From Leptolyngbyaceae cyanobacterium CSSed165cm_216 (GTDB lineage: Bacteria; Cyanobacteriota; Cyanobacteriia; Phormidesmidales; Phormidesmidaceae): DNA of 15,758 nt. Positions 7,433 through 13,449 of this stretch are shown one piece after another; within the stretch, counting starts at the first letter, position 1; each line of letters begins with the position of its first letter. The DNA is taken from NCBI GenBank assembly GCA_007135385.1, contig SLIY01000104.1, positions 1-15,758 on the forward strand, in the 5' to 3' direction. Both the position numbers and the translations under genes were made by a program. The notes beneath the pieces were generated by a model. The model did no database searches and had not been told where the DNA came from. It saw only the letters and a program-made list of their open reading frames with translations.

Positions 7433-9699
7433 CACGGAGTTTGACCGATAGACCGGCTTCAGCCACCCTACTGGCTATAGCGCTGATCCTGGGTCTGGGG
7501 ATAGCTGGCGGTAAACCGGCTCTGGCCCAACGATCGCCTCAGGTAAGCCAGGGCTATGCCCTGCTAGAACGGGGCTGGATCGACGATGCGATCGCCGCCT
7601 TTGAATCGGCCTTGCAACGCACGCCTACATCCCTGGAGGCACGGTTGGGGCTAGCCATGGCCTACCAGCGGGCCGGACGTGATGCCGAGGCCTGGGCTGC
7701 TCACCAGGCGGTGCTGCAGGTGAGCCCCGACCACCCCACGGCCTTAGCCGCCCTGGGAGAACTGGGGGGCTATCGGCCGGAGTGGCAGAGCGGGGGCATT
7801 ACTGCCCTGACCCAGCTTTTAGCCCAAGCTCCTGACAATTGGGCTGCTCGTAGCCAGCGGGCCTTGCTATACGGCTATCAGGGGCGATTTGTGGAATCCC
7901 TGGCTGACTACGACCGGGTACTGAGCCACCAGCCTACCCCGGCAACCCTGCTGGGGGCCGCCCAGGTCCATGCCTTTAGCGGCGACTATGACACCGCCCT
8001 GGCCCTGTTCCGCCGCTATCGGCAAACCGACACAGTCCCCATCGAGGCCTTGGCTGCCTATGCCTTGACGTTACAAGAAACGGGGCAGCCTGAGCAGGCG
8101 ATCGCTCTGCTGGAACCCGCCCTGCGCCCAGAGGACCGCACCGACGATCTGGCCCTGGGAATTCGCGCTGGTCTGGCCAATGCCTACGACGCCCATGGGC
8201 AAACCCAGACCGCCCTCGCCCTGCTGGCTCCCCTACAGGACAAACCCGCAGCCCGCCTGCCCCTGGCTCGGGCCTACAGCGCCATTGGTCGCCGCCAGCA
8301 GCATCCAGCCCTGTTTCAGCAGGCCACCCGCCTGTACCGTCAAGCCTTAGCGGACTCCCCAGTCCCTAGCTACGGCTTGCGGGTAGAGGTGGCCCATGTG
8401 CTCAGCGAGTGGCCTGAGACTGAGACCCTAGCTCTGGAGATGTGGGCTACCCTAGCGACAGAAAACCCAGCGGTGGTTAGCCTGCAGGTTAAAGAACGCC
8501 TGTTGGCCCACCGCCTGAATCAGGTGAGGGCCGAGGCTGTGGCCGAGCAGCTATTGCCCCTGCTCACCCCGATGCCTGAGCCCGTCCCAGAACAGCAGGC
8601 GATCGCCATGGCGCTGGTCCATGTGGACCCCCCAGATCCGGCCCTGTTGCCGTTGTATGAAGCGGCAGCGACGACAGTAGATCAGCCGCTGTTGATCTAC
8701 CGCATGGCTCAAATTCATCTGCAAACAGGGGATTTGGCTGCCGCCCAAGGCGCTTTGACCGCCTATCAAGCCGCTACCCCTGAGGCCGACTGGGGTACCG
8801 AACTACTGGTGGCTGATCTAGAGCGACAGTTGGGCAAGTGGGATGCCAGTGCCCGCCGTTATGAGCAGGTGATTGCCGCTCAACCCAGGGTTGGGGTTAC
8901 TACCGAGGCGCTACGGGGATTGACCTTTGTACGCACCCTCCAGGGACAACCTAACTTGGCGCTGCCGTTATATAAAGCAGCGATCGCCGCTGACCCTGAC
9001 AATCCCATCTATCCCCTGGGGTATGCCCTACTGGCCTACCGCACGGACCAAATCACCGTCGCGGCAGCCACCGATGCCTTAGACACCTGGCTAGCCTCCC
9101 AGAGCTTGGATAATCCTCCCCCAGAACTACTGGATCTGGTGGGAGCCTTACCCGCCGACGAGGCCCGGGCTGATCTGTATCAAACCCTATTAGCCCAATC
9201 CCCCGATCACCTGTGGGTACAGTGGCGCCAGATTCAGCTGCTGGCCCACCACCATCCAGCCCAGGCCCAGGCCCAGTTGGAGGCGTTGATGGCGGCCCAC
9301 CCCGACGACCCTACAGTTTACTTTTTCCAGGGAGAACTGGCGCAGCAGCAGGGCAACCTCCCCCTGGCTACGGACGCCTATCAGCGGATCTTAGCCCAAG
9401 AACCCAATAACATCGGTGCCCTCAGTGCCCTAGGCGGGGTGCAATTTCAACAGGGGAACTTACCCATTGCTCGGGCTTACTACGGTCAAGTGTTGGCCCT
9501 CGATGCTGAGGCTTGGGCGGCCCGTTATGCGATCGCCGAACTCGACATTGCCGAAGACCAAAAGCTGGCGGCCCTACAACAGCTACGCCAATTGCCCCCG
9601 GAGGCTGTCAGTAGCGTCAACCTCGATCAGCGCATCCAGGAGGTGGAATTTGATCTACTGCGTCGCCGCGGCTTCCAGCCCCCTTGGGAACGCTATTAA
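7429..9699 (+). CDS. BcsC-like TPR periplasmic scaffold without a barrel
   Basis: The 756-residue product has a signal peptide (hydrophobic ATLLAIALILGLGIAGG, cleavage near ALA-Q at ~34) followed by tetratricopeptide repeats over nearly all the rest. Clear TPR pairs include SQGYALLERGWIDDAIAAFESALQRTP, NWAARSQRALLYGYQGRFVESLADYDRVLSHQP and TVYFFQGELAQQQGNLPLATDAYQRILAQEP; the middle section is more degenerate. In proteobacterial BcsC, such repeats form a periplasmic solenoid linking the inner-membrane synthase and BcsZ to the outer-membrane barrel. Here the protein ends at LLRRRGFQPPWERY with no barrel, which is encoded by the overlapping upstream gene. Position directly before bcsZ, bcsB and bcsA supports the BcsC-type role. 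A general TPR scaffold is the alternative, but the operon context makes it less likely. Confidence 0.85.
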   Translation: MTRSLTDRPASATLLAIALILGLGIAGGKPALAQRSPQVSQGYALLERGWIDDAIAAFESALQRTPTSLEARLGLAMAYQRAGRDAEAWAAHQAVLQVSPDHPTALAALGELGGYRPEWQSGGITALTQLLAQAPDNWAARSQRALLYGYQGRFVESLADYDRVLSHQPTPATLLGAAQVHAFSGDYDTALALFRRYRQTDTVPIEALAAYALTLQETGQPEQAIALLEPALRPEDRTDDLALGIRAGLANAYDAHGQTQTALALLAPLQDKPAARLPLARAYSAIGRRQQHPALFQQATRLYRQALADSPVPSYGLRVEVAHVLSEWPETETLALEMWATLATENPAVVSLQVKERLLAHRLNQVRAEAVAEQLLPLLTPMPEPVPEQQAIAMALVHVDPPDPALLPLYEAAATTVDQPLLIYRMAQIHLQTGDLAAAQGALTAYQAATPEADWGTELLVADLERQLGKWDASARRYEQVIAAQPRVGVTTEALRGLTFVRTLQGQPNLALPLYKAAIAADPDNPIYPLGYALLAYRTDQITVAAATDALDTWLASQSLDNPPPELLDLVGALPADEARADLYQTLLAQSPDHLWVQWRQIQLLAHHHPAQAQAQLEALMAAHPDDPTVYFFQGELAQQQGNLPLATDAYQRILAQEPNNIGALSALGGVQFQQGNLPIARAYYGQVLALDAEAWAARYAIAELDIAEDQKLAALQQLRQLPPEAVSSVNLDQRIQEVEFDLLRRRGFQPPWERY

Positions 9700-9734
9700 C
9701 TAACCTATCTGCTATTTGACTACGGTGACCTACC

Positions 9735-10988
9735 ATGTTTGGCCTACGTAAACCCCAGCAACGCTTAATTCAGTCAACCCTACCCCTGGCCCTGGTGCTG
9801 GCCCTGGTGGGACCGAGTTGCACCCAGACCCAGGCCTGTGCCTGTCTGCAGCCAGGGGCCGAGGTGACCCTCAGCCTACCTGTACCCAGCCCCCACGAAG
9901 CAGTGCTACTAGAGAGTTGGCAAGCCTACCGGCAGCGGTTTATCCAGGCGGATGGTCGGGTGATCGACCGGGAAGACCAGGACCGCACCGTCTCCGAAGG
10001 TCAGGCCTATGCCATGCTGCGGGCGGTGGCCATCAACGACCCCGCCACCTTTGATCGCACCTACACCTGGGCCAAAGATAACCTGGCTCGCCAGGACGAA
10101 ACAGGGGAGCCCATAGACCGTCTGTGGGTCTGGAAGTGGGGACAGCGACCGGATGGTAGCTGGGGAGCCCTAGACCCTAACTTTGCCACCGACGCCGACA
10201 TTGACGCGGCGACGGCCCTAATTTTGGCGGCCCGGCGCTGGCAATGCGATCGCTACGAAGAGGAGGCCCGAGCGTTGCTGGCGGACATTTGGGCCTACGG
10301 CACCCTGGAACTACCCGACGGCACCCGGCAGCTGATACCTGGTCCGATCGCTGACTTTCAGCTCAGGGATGACCAGATCATTCTGAACCCCTCCTACTTT
10401 GCCCCCAGCAGCTTTCGCCTATTTGCTGAGGTGGATCCGGAACGCGACTGGCTAAGTCTGATTGACAGTGGTTACACCATGCTGGCAGACCTCTCCAGAA
10501 CCTCGGCCACGGGCCTGCCGCCGGACTGGATAGCCTACAACCCAGCCACTAACACCTATCACCAGCTGCCCCTCGACCATGCCTTGAAAAGCCACTACAG
10601 CTTTGATGCGATTCGGGTTTGGTGGCGGGTCAGCCAAGATGCCGTCTGGTTTAACGAACCCCGGGCTGACGCCTATTTGCAAGCCCAACTGCCAGAACTG
10701 CGCGATCGCTGGCAGCAGGACGGTCGCCTGCCCGCCCGCCTCACCCTAGATGGCAGTGCCGAATCTAGCTACGAAGCTACCGCCCACTATGCCATGGTCT
10801 ATGGGGCAATGCAGCGGGTCGATCGGGCGATCGCCGACGACATCTACCGCCACAAGCTGCAGCCTGCCTATCAAGACGGCTTTTGGGATAACGATACCGC
10901 CTACTACACCCAGAACCTGGCCTGGTTTGGGCTCTGGCCCCTGGAAGCATCACCCGATCAACTGCCAGTCAACCAATGCGGGCTATGA
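9735..10988 (+). CDS. bcsZ: Periplasmic endo-beta-1,4-glucanase, GH8 (BcsZ)
   Basis: A family 8 glycoside hydrolase that cuts beta-1,4-glucan in the periplasm; in bcs operons it trims or clears stalled cellulose during export. The 417-residue product has an N-terminal hydrophobic signal (LIQSTLPLALVLALVG). SEGQAYAML places the predicted catalytic acid at E88, ATDADIDAATALILAARRW (151-169) matches the GH8 signature closely, and SFDAIRVWW gives the second acidic residue D291. Length is a little above E. coli BcsZ (~370). Three cysteines (C29, C35, C37) follow the hydrophobic core. C29 is preceded by GPS, a poor lipobox, so lipidation is uncertain; cleavage near TQA-C is an alternative. It lies 35 bases after the TPR gene with a weak GGTGA upstream, and 78 bases before the chosen bcsB start. 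Confidence 0.93.
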   Translation: MFGLRKPQQRLIQSTLPLALVLALVGPSCTQTQACACLQPGAEVTLSLPVPSPHEAVLLESWQAYRQRFIQADGRVIDREDQDRTVSEGQAYAMLRAVAINDPATFDRTYTWAKDNLARQDETGEPIDRLWVWKWGQRPDGSWGALDPNFATDADIDAATALILAARRWQCDRYEEEARALLADIWAYGTLELPDGTRQLIPGPIADFQLRDDQIILNPSYFAPSSFRLFAEVDPERDWLSLIDSGYTMLADLSRTSATGLPPDWIAYNPATNTYHQLPLDHALKSHYSFDAIRVWWRVSQDAVWFNEPRADAYLQAQLPELRDRWQQDGRLPARLTLDGSAESSYEATAHYAMVYGAMQRVDRAIADDIYRHKLQPAYQDGFWDNDTAYYTQNLAWFGLWPLEASPDQLPVNQCGL

Positions 10989-11066
10989 CGCCCTGGGGTG
11001 CGGCTATGCTGCTACGGCGTCCCGTTGTCTGGCTTTATCGCTAACTTATTATTTCTAACTTCTACC

Positions 11067-13364
11067 ATGACGCTTTTCGCCTTTTCGCCCCGGACTCGCC
11101 GCCGCCTGACCCTATATCTGGTGACGCTGCTGCTGATTACCGGCCAGCCCCTATTAGCCCAAGCACCAGAGGTACTAGAGGAAACCACAGCCCCGATCGC
11201 CACCGAAATCACCCTGCCCGACAACCTACCAGGACCGCCAACCATAGCCCCAGGGGATGAGGGTCAGTATGTGCTGGAATTTAATCGCAGCCCTGTGGTC
11301 GGTAACCGCCTGCGATTTACTGGCATCTACGACGAACAGCGACTGCACTTTACCCGGCCCCGAGCTTGGACCGCCAAATCGGTCAACCTACTGCTGCGCT
11401 ATCGCCATTCTGCCGCCCTCTACGCCACCCGTTCAAACCTGACGGTGCTGGTCAACGGTACCAGCATTGGCAGCGTGCCGTTGAATATGCCCATGGGCGA
11501 GATCGGCGACATGGTGTTCGATGTGCCCCCTGACCTACTGCAAGACCATAATGAACTGGTGGTGGCGGCCCTGCAAAACAACTCCCCCACCTGTACCCAA
11601 GACCCCTACGATCCCTCCCTTTGGACCGAGGTGCTACCCGACTCCAAGTTGGTGTTTGACTTTCAGCCCCAGGCCATCATCCCGGACTTTAGCCAGTTTC
11701 CCTACCCCCTGTTTGATCTGCTCAGCTTGCGCGCCAACCGGGTAGCCTACTTACAGCCCACCCAGGTGGATAGCCCCTGGCTGACCACCCTGGGACGACT
11801 GCAAACCTATCTGGGCCGCACCGCCCACTATCGCCCCCTCGACAGTCGCCTGGTCGAAACAGTAGACACCCTGGCCCCCCAGGAGCGACTGGTGATACTG
11901 GGAACGCCCAGCCAACAGCCCAGCCTGGCTGATCTGGAGTTACCCTTTGCCCTGGTGGAGGGGCAATGGGTGGATGAGGACGGCACCCCCCTGCCGGAGG
12001 ATGTGGGATTACTGGCCTGGAGTACCACCAATCAGGATCAGGCCCTGGTGCTTGTGGTCACCGGCAACGGTGAGGCTGGCGTCGCCAAGGCCACCCAGTA
12101 CCTGGTACAACCCCAGGACCAACAAATTGCCACCGGCCATGCCTTAGTCGTCAACCAAGTGGCTGATTTGCCGTCGCCATCCCGCCGCCAGTGGCCAGGT
12201 TACCTGCCGGAGGAGGACAGTTTTTCACTGCAAGATATGACCACCGCCAATCACCAACCGATAGGTGATATGACCGTGCGCGGCTCCCATGCCCCCGCCC
12301 TAACCATTGACTTTAAGGCCCTACCGGACGATCGCCTGCTGCGGGGCAGCCGCATGCAGTTGGTGTACAGTTATGGTCCCCAGGTGAATCCCCTCACCTC
12401 CCTGGTGGATGTGGAGCTGGATGGGGTTTCGATCCAGGGGAAACGATTGACGGCCTTGCAGGGGGCTAGCCGTCAGACCTTAACAGTGGACTTACCCGGC
12501 GATCGCGTTACCCCCACTTCCAAACTACAGGTCAATTTTCGCCTCGACCCCCGAGAACGGCGGTCCTGTAGCCGAGTGACCGACCAGCAACTGTGGGGCA
12601 CCATCCACGGCGACACCAGCTTTACCCTCAACCGGACGGCCGTTACCAACCTGCCAGACCTGGATCTGCTCAAAACCGGCTACCCCTTTACCGCCCCCCA
12701 AGATTTGGCAGCTACGGCGGTGGTGATGCCCGATCGCCCCACAGCCACGGACCTCAAAGTGTTGCTGACACTGACCGAACGGTTGGGCCGCCTCAGTCAA
12801 GCCGATTCCGTGCAGTTGGCCGTCTATCGCCAGGCTGACTTACCCGATGACGTGCGCCGGGACCGACACCTAGTGGCGATCGGGGCCGAACCCCAATTCC
12901 CCTTCCCCAACTTGCTGACTGACACTGGCTTCACCCTGAAAGGCCGCCAAACCCGTCGCTGGGGCCATAGCCAGGTGCAACCCTTACCAGACGGCGAAGG
13001 GCTGATCAAATCGGTGATTTCCCCCTGGAATTCGCAGCGGGTGGTGCTGGCCCTCAGCGGTCGCGAAGCAGTAGGCCTAGCTCAGGTGGCCGCCCTGCTG
13101 CGCCACGACCCCCTGTTCTATCAAATCGAAGGCGACACCGTGCTGGTCAGCGCCCAGGTGCCTGACCCCGACCCCCATGCCAGCAACGACTACCGATTGA
13201 CCACCCTGCGCCAAACTCCCCCAGTCCAGATCGCCACCGCCACCGATTATCCCTTGCTGTGGCGGCTGGCCCGAGCCAATTGGCTGTTCGTCGTACCCGC
13301 CACCGTGGCCCTGTCGTTGTTGATCTACGGAGCCGCACAAGCCTATCTACGGCGGGTGGGGTGA
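11067..13364 (+). CDS. bcsB: Cellulose synthase periplasmic subunit BcsB
   Basis: BcsB is the periplasmic, membrane-anchored partner of BcsA and guides the nascent glucan. From ATG 11067 the product has 765 residues, within the usual range. A basic n-region with a hydrophobic core and LLAQA form a signal peptide. Family features include NLTVLVNGTSIGSVPLN, then the CTQDPYDPSLWTEVLPDSKLVFDF segment near 175-200 (the C-x-DP-x-D-x-x-LWT pattern typical of BcsB), a second jelly-roll-like half (VDVELDGVSIQGKRLTAL, then CSRVTDQQLWGTIHGDTSF), and a single C-terminal TM helix from about W739 (WLFVVPATVALSLLIYGAAQAY). That anchor docks against BcsA in known structures. The frame extends to a GTG at 10998, which would put 23 residues before the signal peptide and is disfavoured; no Shine-Dalgarno is clear at either start. 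Confidence 0.95.
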   Translation: MTLFAFSPRTRRRLTLYLVTLLLITGQPLLAQAPEVLEETTAPIATEITLPDNLPGPPTIAPGDEGQYVLEFNRSPVVGNRLRFTGIYDEQRLHFTRPRAWTAKSVNLLLRYRHSAALYATRSNLTVLVNGTSIGSVPLNMPMGEIGDMVFDVPPDLLQDHNELVVAALQNNSPTCTQDPYDPSLWTEVLPDSKLVFDFQPQAIIPDFSQFPYPLFDLLSLRANRVAYLQPTQVDSPWLTTLGRLQTYLGRTAHYRPLDSRLVETVDTLAPQERLVILGTPSQQPSLADLELPFALVEGQWVDEDGTPLPEDVGLLAWSTTNQDQALVLVVTGNGEAGVAKATQYLVQPQDQQIATGHALVVNQVADLPSPSRRQWPGYLPEEDSFSLQDMTTANHQPIGDMTVRGSHAPALTIDFKALPDDRLLRGSRMQLVYSYGPQVNPLTSLVDVELDGVSIQGKRLTALQGASRQTLTVDLPGDRVTPTSKLQVNFRLDPRERRSCSRVTDQQLWGTIHGDTSFTLNRTAVTNLPDLDLLKTGYPFTAPQDLAATAVVMPDRPTATDLKVLLTLTERLGRLSQADSVQLAVYRQADLPDDVRRDRHLVAIGAEPQFPFPNLLTDTGFTLKGRQTRRWGHSQVQPLPDGEGLIKSVISPWNSQRVVLALSGREAVGLAQVAALLRHDPLFYQIEGDTVLVSAQVPDPDPHASNDYRLTTLRQTPPVQIATATDYPLLWRLARANWLFVVPATVALSLLIYGAAQAYLRRVG

Positions 13365-13365
13365 C

Positions 13366-13403
13366 GTGTATCGGGTTTGCGGTTTGCCGCAAACCCGATA
13401 CAC
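13366..13403 (+). promoter_or_regulatory. Perfect 17-bp stem, 4-nt loop between bcsB and bcsA
   Basis: GTGTATCGGGTTTGCGG (13366-13382) is the exact reverse complement of 13387-13403, with the loop TTTG between. The stem begins one base after the bcsB stop codon. No T-tract follows, so it is not a canonical intrinsic terminator. A stem this strong could block 3'-to-5' mRNA decay and protect upstream messages, cause partial termination or pausing, or mark an RNase site. Any of these would set bcsA expression apart from the genes before it. Confidence 0.75.
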
Positions 13404-13449
13404 CCCCACCTTCCTCACCTTCCCCACCTCCCCACATCTCCACATCCCC
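13404..13449 (+). promoter_or_regulatory. G-free C/T/A leader with tandem units before bcsA
   Basis: All 46 bases between the hairpin and the bcsA ATG lack G. From 13407 they parse into five degenerate units of 8-9 bases, each starting with CAC: CACCTTCCT, CACCTTCCC, CACCTCCC, CACATCTC and CACATCCCC, ending exactly at the ATG. No Shine-Dalgarno is possible. The tract is unstructured and pyrimidine-rich, which would suit S1-type or leader-independent initiation (inference). Confidence 0.6.

Noticed and set aside
13366..13403. Rho-independent terminator after bcsB
   Set aside because: The stem is strong but the following sequence is C-rich with no T-tract on the plus strand, so it does not meet the canonical definition. 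Kept as a regulatory hairpin instead.
13366..13449. In-frame GTG at 13366 (and TTG at 13384) as an extended start of bcsA
   Set aside because: The start would sit inside the 17-bp stem, and the added 28 residues encode the C-rich repeat tract with no BcsA-like features. ATG at 13450 gives a normal N-terminus.
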